Shown: piece after piece, positions 47,972-58,066 of the stretch
Position numbering within the stretch: position 1 is the first letter of the stretch
Layout: every line of letters starts with the position of its first letter
Translations under genes and position numbers: made by a program
Assembly (NCBI GenBank): GCA_030770545.1
Contig: CM061096.1
Coordinates: 11,327,501 to 11,391,500 of the forward strand
Length of the DNA: 64,000 nucleotides
Source: Macropodus opercularis
Lineage: Eukaryota > Chordata > Actinopteri > Anabantiformes > Osphronemidae
Direction of reading: 5' to 3'
Notes under the pieces: model-generated
What the model was told of the DNA's origin: nothing
Seen by the model: only the letters and a program-made list of their open reading frames with translations
Databases searched by the model: none

Positions 47972-49123
47972 TTACAAATAGGTCTGCTGCATCCCCTCTG
48001 GGGTGATGTCAATGTTCACCTGGTGGGATCGTCCCTTCTTGTTCACAGATGGGGCGGGTGGAGGCCTGTGGAAGCGTCTGCCCTCTACAGGATGTCTCCA
48101 CCTGTCACGCTCCTCTGCGCTGAGCAGGGGCACCGGCACCCACGCGGTCTCGTTGAACAGCGCGTAGTCCACCATGTAGTGCTTCTCGCCCATTTTCAGC
48201 ATGTCTTGAAAGCGCTGACCCCACCGGATGTCTGCTGCTGTGTAGGAGGTGCGTGTCTGGTGCAGCATCCCTGTGGAGTCTCCGGTGTAGGTGAAGGACA
48301 CGGCCAGTTCAAAGTCATCCCCGAGCAGTTTGTCAGGGCCCAGGCTGTAGAGGGGGCTGCCAGGCTCCAGCTTGTGAATAATAGTGACCGGTGTGGCGAG
48401 GACAAGGTCCTGGTTGAGGATTTTCAAATCTTGATATGACATCATAATGGAGCCAAGTGGCTGCTTCACATAGTGGACTAACTGGGCCCTGGCGACTCCT
48501 TCTAAGATGTGGTTGCCTCTGAAGTCCCCGAGGCGCCACGACAGGCACAGAACCCCGTCCCGCAGGTTGACCACGGCGCACTTACTGAAACCCACTGTCT
48601 GAGCTCTCTTCCGAGCAGATGCCATTTTAGCAGCAACGATACCAATGACAATGGTGTCTAAGATGCAGCTGAACAAGTCTTGAACTGTCACCAGAATAAT
48701 GGCCCCGATACAGTTCTCAGTAGTGGCTTTGTTCCCATAACCGATAGTTGACTGGGTCTCCACAGAGAACATGAAGGCCCCAGTGAAGCTGTGAACATTG
48801 GACACGCAGCGGTTCTCGTCTGCGTTGTCTACATCTCCATGCACATATGCAATGAGCCAATACCAAAGGCCGAAAAAGAGCCACGTGAGAATGTAGGAGA
48901 GGGAAAAGACGAGAAGCATCATCCTCCAGCGAATCTCCACCAGCGTGGTGAAGATGTCCAGCAGGTAAGGCATCCAGTCTCCGGGGGCCTTCTGGAAAAC
49001 CACGGGAAACCGGCCGTCCTCCTGCATGTAGCGCAGCTGCCTGCCTTCATTTCCATTTGGCCAACCCAGCGTGTGGACTGTGGTGCAGTTTGTGTCAACC
49101 CGCTCGTCCCGTCCTGTGCTCAT
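47972..49123 (-). CDS. kcnj16: Inward-rectifier potassium channel, Kir5.1-like
   Basis: Kir subunit; mammalian Kir5.1 is mostly silent alone and pairs with Kir4.1 (KCNJ10) to make pH-sensitive channels in kidney and glia. Single coding exon, 383 residues, preceded by an acceptor (TCTGTTACAG) 28 bases before the ATG. Kir5.1-type signatures are DIFTTLVEIRWR, VHSFTGAFMFS, AAKMASARKRAQT, and YTGDSTGMLHQTRTSY. The selectivity filter TIGYG is at 126-130, with pore cysteines 106 and 138. Divergent points: the usual Tyr/Phe-Arg after the filter is Asn-Lys, and Asp156 occupies the rectification site where human Kir5.1 has Asn161. The C-terminus is shorter than human (418), with a proline stretch and no obvious PDZ ligand. 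Adjacent to kcnj2 in the same orientation, as expected for kcnj16. Confidence 0.87.
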   Translation of the reverse strand: MSTGRDERVDTNCTTVHTLGWPNGNEGRQLRYMQEDGRFPVVFQKAPGDWMPYLLDIFTTLVEIRWRMMLLVFSLSYILTWLFFGLWYWLIAYVHGDVDNADENRCVSNVHSFTGAFMFSVETQSTIGYGNKATTENCIGAIILVTVQDLFSCILDTIVIGIVAAKMASARKRAQTVGFSKCAVVNLRDGVLCLSWRLGDFRGNHILEGVARAQLVHYVKQPLGSIMMSYQDLKILNQDLVLATPVTIIHKLEPGSPLYSLGPDKLLGDDFELAVSFTYTGDSTGMLHQTRTSYTAADIRWGQRFQDMLKMGEKHYMVDYALFNETAWVPVPLLSAEERDRWRHPVEGRRFHRPPPAPSVNKKGRSHQVNIDITPEGMQQTYL

Positions 49124-52100
49124 TTGGAGCAGGGCAGCCTCTCAGTCTCTGTAACAGACAGAAAGCGATGACACCTAGACGTATATTTATCATGACACCG
49201 CATCAGGCTGCCTCCTCTTCATACTGTAGCACATGTGACTAAAAGGCAAAAGCTCAGACTTGAATTCTTTATGTTTGAGCGAGCAGCCTAGGTCACCCTG
49301 TACCTGGGGCTGACCGCAGCAAACGGTTCAAACAGCTCTGGGTGTGAAAAACGTACTTGAAGGGCACAAGTTTCTGGTTAATTATTATAGGTCTAATGTA
49401 GAGACTACATCCATTCATTCACCCCCCTACAAATGAAATACTCTAACACTGAATACGAGCTTTTAAGCGGTTCAGACATTTGGCCTTTTACCACAAATTC
49501 TTTCTCACACGTGTTTTCCTAAGCCTCAGACTTCACAGGTGTATGAGAAGAGCAAAGTCCAGCAGGTCTGAACCGTCCACGTATTGATCCAAGCTCAGGA
49601 TGATATAGACACGTTTTGTTCCACCCTCTGACCAGATTAACTGTGGGAAACTAGAATCTATTATTAATCACTTTGGCTTATCTCTGTAGTTATGAGTTTT
49701 TCCAGATGTGACCCAGAGCTAAAGCATGGAAGCGGAGACCACACAGCAGCTTGTTGATAATCATCCCGCCCCAACAACTTGTATTAGAGAAACCTAAAGA
49801 ATGAAAGCATTGGAGTTTGTGGTAATATTCATAAAAGACTCAACAGTCAAAACGCAGCATCGTGTAAATGTTTTAAAATTTACAAGTGCGTCCTGCAAGA
49901 CCTCAGGCAGTCTCAGTTAATTAAACACATGCTGTACCTCAGTGTGGTGCAGTTATTAAGCTATTTTTGTCCTTATGAAGGTAAATTATTATCCTCTAAC
50001 AGCTTTCAAATCTGAAACGCTATCTCAAATGTCAAACATTAACCACGACACCTTATTTTAGAAGCTCATAAAATCAACCAATGCCAGGACGTTTTTGCCA
50101 CGTTCATGTACTGGACTTATCTAATCTGACGCTGATGAAAGACGCGCTATCAGTTGCATGTCTCCATGCAGCAGGCTGAGAAAAAAATCAGACCAATGTT
50201 TGCTTAAGCTACTTCATGTCTGTCTTGGAATGACTTCACACTTAGTTAAATCTGACACATTTACACGTGAGAGTTTGTGCAACTTGTTTTAATGCGCACA
50301 GCTGCTTTGTGTAGAGAATGAAATTTTGCTAATTCAGATGAGATATGAGAATTAAGTGTAAGAAAAAAAAACCTCCAGCACATTTTGACTTTTACACCAG
50401 GTGAGTACTGATGCTTCTAATGCTTGTAATGTCTAACGTGTTGTGTGAAAGCATGCGGCAACAAAACTAGTGTTAAAATCCAGGAATATTTGTACTTACC
50501 AACTTTTATCGAGCATGTGCTTATTGTTCCTTATAACCTTACAATTTTCCCATGAATATAATGCAAATACCCTTTTTTCCATCCTAATGGTGTAATAATT
50601 GAAATTAGTTTAAGATATTATTTGCAGTATATTTTACATTATTCATATTTACAATATATTTTGTTCTGTATAATTATTTTCTATTATAATGCTTCGTTTG
50701 TAGACATACTAACATTTCTCACTCTTAGAAAAACACAGGAACTAAACAGGATAGAAAGGACCTGGAACAAATCCAGAACTAAATTTCTAAATTATTTATA
50801 TTTATTATATATGTATATTATATTTATTGTGAGAGACACAATAGAAAAAACAAAATAAATATGAATTATATGTATTTGCTTTATCACAGAAATGTGTGAT
50901 TCTATTATTGGTTATTGCCTGATGTAGGCCTGTATTAAACCTGCATATCTTATAAAGCGCAAAGGATTCAATGTTCAACTTACTTAGTAGAAGTTATAGC
51001 CAGGTGTCGCCGACCATCAGTTGTGCCAGGCATAAGGTGATGTGTTGCTACAGACGAGATGACTTGTGAGTTTATTAGTTGCTTGTGGAAGTAGTTGCGG
51101 ACATTTGGGGGCTGGTCTGCTCCTAAGCAAGTTAATTTTTTTTCTCACCTGAACAAAACCACTTCCCTCTAAAATCTTATTGGACAGCATGGAGCATTAA
51201 AGAAACACAAACGTCCTCACCTTCATGGCGTTGCGCAATTTTAAATGACATGTCTTTCATTGGATTGTGGACAGCAAGATGGAAAATTTTGGATTAATAA
51301 ATAACTTGAGCAGCAGCACAACGATTTTCTTTGTGTCAGTTTCCCGGAAGAACACATTAACTTTCAAAACAAATTTATTGTAATCATAAAAGCAATTAAA
51401 GGTATGCAAAGACAAAAATCACCTGCTTATGATATAAAACAACACTTTGTTGTGCTTGTTATTTAACAATACAAGACAAGACAGAGATAAGAGACATTCC
51501 TCTGATAAATAACCTTAACCTTTTATAAGGTCATCATTTAGTCATTTACAGGCAGCAATAAGTAGCAGAACAATCAGTAAGTGAAATCACCGACAGCAAG
51601 AAATTATTATTCCACCACTATTATTACCACTATTCCATTACTATTACTGAGCATTACTGAGCCCAGTGGCCTTGGCCTTTGACTGGTACGAACATCTGAT
51701 TAGCCTTGGACCCAAATGTAAAGAAATCCTCTCATTCTCGTGTTCATGGACCGACTGCCTTGTTAAAATGTCTGGCAAGAAACAACACTGCTCCAGCCCT
51801 GGTTGCCGTCCACAGTGAGAGATGTAGCAGACAAACTCATAAATGTGTTCTTATTTGAGTCTGATGACACAACACTGTAGAGCAGTAGTACAGTTACAGT
51901 AAGTCACACACTGGTGTGGACACAAAGTACACGACAAGCTGTGAAAACAGAGCGATAACCTCATCTGAGACACTTAGTGGGTCAATCACGTATAAAAGGA
52001 AGTGGAGCTGTCAAGATAACACTGATTTCCTTATGGCGCAGGCTCATCATACCCCTCAGACACAGGCTGCATTCATGCACCAAATATTTGGTTATGATGC

Positions 52101-52856
52101 ACTCGACTTAATTAGATACAAACATTTAAGCTCTAAAGACGGAAACATCGTCTGAGCAGTTATTAATTTATTAGATATCTCTACAAACAAAACACAATCA
52201 CTCATCAAAAACAAACCCTCACACCTTCATTTATAAAGACTCACTGTCTGTTACATTAGTCTGTGTAATCCCCTTATTTAAGTAGTTATTGGATTGACTG
52301 AATTTTTCACAACAACCACCTACACACTATTAAAAAGATGGAGTTCATCTTACATCTGATTATTAATCTATAGCATATAACGACAGTGTGAGTACAATCA
52401 TTAGTTTACAGTTAAATTCATTATCCAGCTGTTAAAACAGTGTGTTGGCGATGACACGCAAGTCATTGTGCTGCGTTCGTGACTGGGGGCGGTGGCTCTT
52501 TCAGGTAAACATTATCATTATTGACGGCTTCAGTTCACTCTTTTGATATGATGTCCAGTCACATGATAGTCACTGTCCCGTTGTGATGCAGAGTAGCTCA
52601 GTCAACCACTGCTGGTAAGCAAACAGCAGGTAGAATTGCATTTATGTTCTGGCTATTTACTCAAGATCACAAAGGCATGAAAAGACTCAGCGTTTACATG
52701 CATAGAATTTCTCACACGACCATATTGTCCCATTGTTGTCCCAGCCAGGGTCTATTTAAGTGTCCTGTCAGGTTGAAACATAAAGGAAGAGGAGGAAGCA
52801 GAGATGGATGTTGCTGTCAGCCACTGTGCCGTCATGCATGTAGACTTGCTGCAGTG
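49124..52856. other. 3.7 kb without a supported gene
   Basis: Includes the kcnj16 5' flank and the upstream region of the Cys-loop channel gene. Strongly AT-rich from about 50.5 to 50.9 kb. Short frames (50622-50858, 51916-52155) look random in composition. Confidence 0.5.
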
Positions 52857-55023
52857 ATGCTTATTGAACTATTGAGATTTCCTGGCCTCGGCCTGGGGAG
52901 GGCTGTGTTCATACTCGGTGTACTAACAGTGGGTAAGTCCATCGAAATGGTGATGATTAATGTAGGCCATTGGGAGATCTGGTTCTTTAAATGGTCAGCT
53001 GTTCAATTCTAGGTGGAAGCTGTGATGACACCAGCTGCAGAAGTCGCAGATGTCTGGCTGAAAAGTTGATCAACTACAACCTCACATCTCAGCCACAGAA
53101 TGAAAACTGCATCCAGACTGTACACGTGCCGTTTATGGAGTACCAGACCGTGTCCGTTGTAAGTCCTGTCATGCACCTTATAGTGGCCCGTACTAACATT
53201 TCATTCTACTGTAATATCGCTGATATGTGTATGGTGAATACTTTTTACAGGACACAAAGAGTCTCCGTCTAAATAGCCGCCTCCAGGCAACACTTGTAAG
53301 CTAAATGATGCTTTTGATGATTTAAAACAAAACAAGTTCCTTCCAGTGAAGATTTTTAATGTTATTTTAAACCACAGATATGGACAGACCTCGATCTGAG
53401 GTGGAACACGTCTGATTACAATTATACTAAGGTTGTACTACCAGTGCAAAGTGTCTGGACCCCAATGCTCCACATAACAAATGCGTACGTATAGAAGCTT
53501 CCATGTTGTAGTTTCAATTCCTGAATTTCTTGAAAACTTATCTGAATCTGTTACGCGTGTAGACTAGACACCAGCGTTGAGGACACCTCGTCTGATCTGC
53601 TGCTCTACAGCAACGGCACGCTGATACACACTGTGGTCATAAACGCAGAGGTGAACTGTGAGGTCAACATGTTCAACTACCCTTTTGCTGCGGATTCGTG
53701 CCCTGTTGCAATCCAGACCTGGGCTGTTGACGGTAATCTGATCACTCGCAAACATCCCAATTTGTTCTGCTGCTGTCACACTCATCTTCGTTCGTTTCTG
53801 CCACAATATTGTGGCCTTTAATGCCCAAACATAATAAATGCAACACTGTACACAAAGGAAAGCAAACATATTAATTCATACTAAAATCATTGTTTATTGA
53901 TGACACATGTCAACGATAAAACATCTAAACGCTTTCATTTTATTCAGGATGTGGTACACAGCTGACATATGGTCAACTGGACATTACTGATGGCTCACAT
54001 GGAGACTGGGAAACGGAGACAGCAGACCTGCTACAAATTTCAGGCAACCGCAATTACATCATGGTAAGTTCCTAAGAAAATAATTTACCTAAAAGTATTA
54101 TATTATTAGATCTTAGTCCTTTGACAAATGATTATAGTACAATTGCATGTTGGTTAGACAAGTAAATGAATTAATGAACAATTCTACTGTAGTTGTTATT
54201 TCTACCTTCTATGTTCCCCAGGTGAGCCTGAAAATGAAGCCTTCCAACCCTTTCATCACGTTAATGCTGCCCAGTATTCTAATCATCTTGGCTGATATGG
54301 TCAGCTTTGCTTTGCCGCTGGAAGGTGGCGAACGCAACGGTTTCAAGGTCACCCTGGTGCTCAGCTTCACCATGTTCCTCGGCATCCTGAACGATCAGCT
54401 GCCTGGAGACAGCCAGTGCAGCCCTGTCATCAGTTAGTGACCTTTTGTGCATGTCACAGACCGATTTGCAATACAGAAGTAAATTGTAATTTAATAAAAG
54501 GGTGTGAGTTCTATTCACTCACTGTTGGTCTGTGCTGCAGGAGCCCACTTCTGCGTTTGTCTGGTCCTCTTGGTGGTGAGCATGCTGGAGTCTCTGGTGC
54601 TGACGCGGGTGGCTAACGATGGCAGTGTCTTCTTCTTCTTAAGACAAACTAGAAAAAAGCATGAAAACGAAGTTACAGGTGAGGACAATGTATTCCTGGA
54701 GACAATTATGAGTTCAGTTCAAAAATGTACGATTGCATTAATTGTTTGTTCTTTCAGTCTTAGGTGATGTCAGTGTTGTTCAGCTGAAAGACTCAGAGGA
54801 GAACAGCCGAATGCTCAGAAAAGTTGTCAACTTCCTGGAAGCTTTAAGCGCCAGGGAAGTGAAAAGTGACAAATGTGAAAGGTTAGCCCACAACATAGAC
54901 ACAGTCTTTTTCTGGCTCTATTCTATTTGTGGTACTGTGTACTTTTGTGCCATGATGTATGTTATGGTCAGACATACTTGTAAGATTGACCATTTCATTT
55001 TCTGGCTTGATAATTATAGTTAA
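52857..55023 (+). CDS. Cys-loop ligand-gated cation channel subunit (ZACN / 5-HT3-like)
   Basis: Pentameric ligand-gated channel subunit. Nine exons: 52857-52932, 53013-53158, 53251-53295, 53378-53484, 53563-53732, 53948-54063, 54222-54432, 54541-54678 and 54764-55023, giving 422 residues. Signal peptide (GRAVFILGVLTVG), extracellular domain with WTDLDLRWN and SVWTPMLHITN, then the Cys-loop of exactly 13 residues between cysteines (CEVNMFNYPFAADSC). M1 is PFITLMLPSILIILADMVSF; M2 runs GFKVTLVLSFTMFLGIL. M3 and M4 follow, with a short cytoplasmic loop between. The M1-M2 linker carries GGER, as in cation-selective members, not the Pro-Ala-Arg of anion channels. The M2 and M3 sequences resemble 5-HT3A, while the chromosomal context (17q25) fits ZACN, so I leave the symbol blank. 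The last exon has two acceptors 6 bases apart (54758 or 54764). AATAAA at 55288. Confidence 0.85.
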
Positions 55024-55998
55024 GTGCATAATATTTGCATGTTACATTCAGGTCCTCTTGTAATAACTGAGTAGGAAAATATTTAAAGACATATTTAACT
55101 TCAGCATGACAATATTGTCATACATTGTTGATGTGTAAGCTTTCTTTTTTTGCATTATATGTAACATTTAATTAAGTGTATTAAAAGAGCAAACACAAGA
55201 GAAATAATTACAGCAACACGCTGGGTACAGACTCTAAACACTGGCCCACTGTTGCCATCTAGTGAGTGTGTCTTTCACTTCAGCTTGAATAAAATTCTTC
55301 ACAAGTCTCTGGTTTGACATGCATCAAAAACTTAACATGGCTTATGAACCGAAACTGCCAAAAACTTTTTTTACACACTTATTATAGTTAGTATAGTTGT
55401 GTTATTACTGTTGCTTAAATTGATTTTCTACAACAAAACATTTGCAGTGAAAAATACTTTATTGTCCTACTTGTAACGTCCCAGGTAGGTTTTTCTTAAA
55501 ATATTTTTTTGTATAAAATTGCATTTAAGCAGGACACACTACAAAATCATGTTTCCCCACGATGCAATACATTACATTCTCCATTAAGCACGATATCTAA
55601 AGGCCAGGAGGCACAATAAGATAGAAGTTCCACACATATTTTCCCCCAAAATCCCCTTTTTACAGCTGTATAAATTATTAGATGCTGTATTAAAAATCTT
55701 ATTGGCTGCTATGACAATCTTGTTGTAAAATCACCTTACAAGTATTTGTTTACAATTTCCTTGCATCAGTAAAAATCCCGCCTCTGACTAATACTCTATG
55801 AATGCAAAAAAAAAAAGTTTAACCCCCCACCTCCCAAAAAAGTATCTATAAGGTTAGAAGACCTTGATGATAGTTTATACATCCAATGGAATCAACCCTG
55901 ACCCACCACCAGTGAACACCAGCCACCAAACATGAGGAAGAAAGTAAACAGAATGTGTCCATCAAACTGCAGATCTCCATCACTAATCCGCTTCAATT
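55024..55998. other. Shared 3' flank of the channel gene and tvp23
   Basis: Tail-to-tail interval under 1 kb. AATAAA for the plus-strand gene is at 55288-55293, and a minus-strand AATAAA is at 55463-55458, so the two predicted 3' UTRs end about 165 bases apart. No coding sequence. Confidence 0.6.
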
Positions 55999-57395
55999 TC
56001 AAGATCCCTCTGTTGTCTTCATGGCCTTGAGTGGAAACAGAAATATCAACACATCATGTTAAGACAAACACAACGATGGAAGCACAGTTGTTGTTCACGT
56101 ACCTGTTTTAAAATGTGAACCCCAATGTAGCTCTTTGCCATGTTTCTCAGACTGGACTTTCCACCCACTTTGCATCTGACATAACCGTACAAATTGGCCC
56201 ATTGCAAAACCAGGCCCATTATTACTACGACCTGTGGAGTTAAAATTACAAAAGGAAATCAGACGATGGAGCTATTTAGTCTGTCATAAAGACATCGAAA
56301 CTGAACTGACCAGCCATTTTATCTTGAGCGAGACAATGGTACTGAAAACAAAGATGACCCAGAAGATGGGGCACAGGATAAGTCCGAGCCAGAAAATCCG
56401 AGACTCAGCACTGGAAGTGGTGCTTGGGTTGTGTGTCTGTGAATAGAGTGAATAAGGTTTCATGTCATTCTTTTAATAAAGAATTAAACAATGAGTCTTA
56501 GTGTTTGGACACTTGTGTCCATTGTCCACAATGTGTTGTATCATATTATCTATGTACAGTGGTCACCACTTTCAAGGAAATGGGGTGGTTTAATGTGACA
56601 AGAGGTACTAATAAGGAAAGGCTGCCAGATTTATTACTTAAGAAGGATGTTACTAAATAGGTGTGATCCATAATAAAAACCCAAAACATATTCCAACATA
56701 CTAGATGAGCTGCTGCTTACCTTCCTCGATTCAAACACCCAGTGGCTCTTTCCATCCTCATCCACTTGGTTCCACCAGCGAAGGCCAACCAACAGTCGAC
56801 CGGATACATTCTAAAATGCAATGAATGAGCCCATAAAAAGAGACAACGGATGGTTGAAGCGAATTACAGTAAGTTAACATAGTTGTTCGGTCCAGCTCAC
56901 CTTCACTGTCCAGAAGTCACATGACAGCAGAAGGATGATGACGACCATACAAACGATGAAACGGGAGCTGATGATGTCACACAGTAAGTAGACGAGGATG
57001 GCACTTGCTCGAAAGAAGAGGTGGAAGAACGAAGCCACGGGATGTCTGAAACGCACATGTTCGTCTTATTCGTGTTTTAAAACCACTTCGGTAGGAAAAC
57101 TGGACAGTTGACCACAAATGCAGCGAATCTCACCTAATCCGAGACTTTTTCTGTTTGACATTTTCGTCTTCTTCCCCGAAGAGCAGAGCGTCTTGGGAGT
57201 CCTGAAGGCACAATAGCAGAAAACCAGGTGAAAGCTGCAGCTACGGTGCCTGCAGTGATACAGCTGCGTGTTTCATCGGCTTAGCTTGTCATTTACAACC
57301 ACACGCTCACGCCTGAAAGTCTAAAATGTCGACTGTGTTTTCTATATCATCACAGAATTATGAATATATTCGTGACCGGTTACCTGTCGCAACAT
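55999..57395 (-). CDS. tvp23b: Golgi apparatus membrane protein TVP23 homolog
   Basis: Four-pass Golgi membrane protein (FAM18 family) linked to vesicle traffic and, in mammals, Paneth/goblet glycosylation. Seven coding exons: 57395-57384, 57201-57134, 57045-56901, 56810-56721, 56436-56311, 56231-56103 and 56025-55999, giving 198 residues. The first coding exon is 12 bases (MLRQ), the last 27 bases (AMKTTEGS, stop). Conserved core: RHPVASFFHLFFRASAIL, LLLSCDFWTVK, NVSGRLLVGLRWWNQVDEDG followed by KSHWVFESRK, then ESRIFWLGL and LQWANLYGYVRCKVGG. All donors and acceptors are canonical. The A versus B paralogue is not certain; the symbol is my best choice. Converges with the upstream channel gene. 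Confidence 0.92.
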
Positions 57396-57697
57396 TCTGA
57401 TCTCGACGCTCCGGGAAGTATTTCCTGGTGACGTGGTAGTAAACAAACCCGTGTGTTAAGGACCCGAGGAAGGTGGCTTTAAACATGCCTGACCTAAAAC
57501 AGCTTCTGCCACATTCACAAACAGTCTGTGCTTTTACACGCGACATTATTGTTATTATATGATTATTGTCATGTTTTTCTAGTATGATCACCAGAAACGT
57601 AATAGTTATTTGCGTGATAATTGTTTAACATAAAGCCCGAGATAGCTAACCAGCTAGCTCAAGACCTAGCTAGCTACAAGCTGTACAAAAATAAATA

Positions 57698-57729
<32 letters not shown>

Positions 57730-58066
57730 TTTAATTTTATTTTTTAAATACACAGTCTCATTTTACGTATTTTATTGGTCGTTTGGATACAGAGTCTGAG
57801 AGAGAAGATCTGCTTCACAGTAAACTATAAAAGTGTTTTTACTTCTCCAAATAACATCTTGAATATATATACATTATCAAACATATCACCTATTACATAA
57901 TTGGTCACAACATACTCATGTTTATTGTTACTTCTTGTTAGTGTGTTATAAAAAAGAAAAAAAAAACAACTTGTGATAGAAAAGTTATAAAATCTCATTA
58001 AAACAAAGTGCAAATTATGCAAAATAGTATTATAATATAAACAGTTGACTGTACACCTCCTCAGCA
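57396..58066. other. tvp23 promoter and otopetrin 3' UTR
   Basis: The right side holds the minus-strand otopetrin 3' UTR, with candidate AATAAA at 57776-57771. The left side is the tvp23 5' flank. It includes the TG repeat. Confidence 0.5.
57698..57722. repeat. (TG)12 microsatellite
   Basis: Uninterrupted TG dinucleotide run. Confidence 0.95.

Noticed and set aside
47945..48439. 164-codon open frame on the plus strand
   Set aside because: Antisense shadow of kcnj16.
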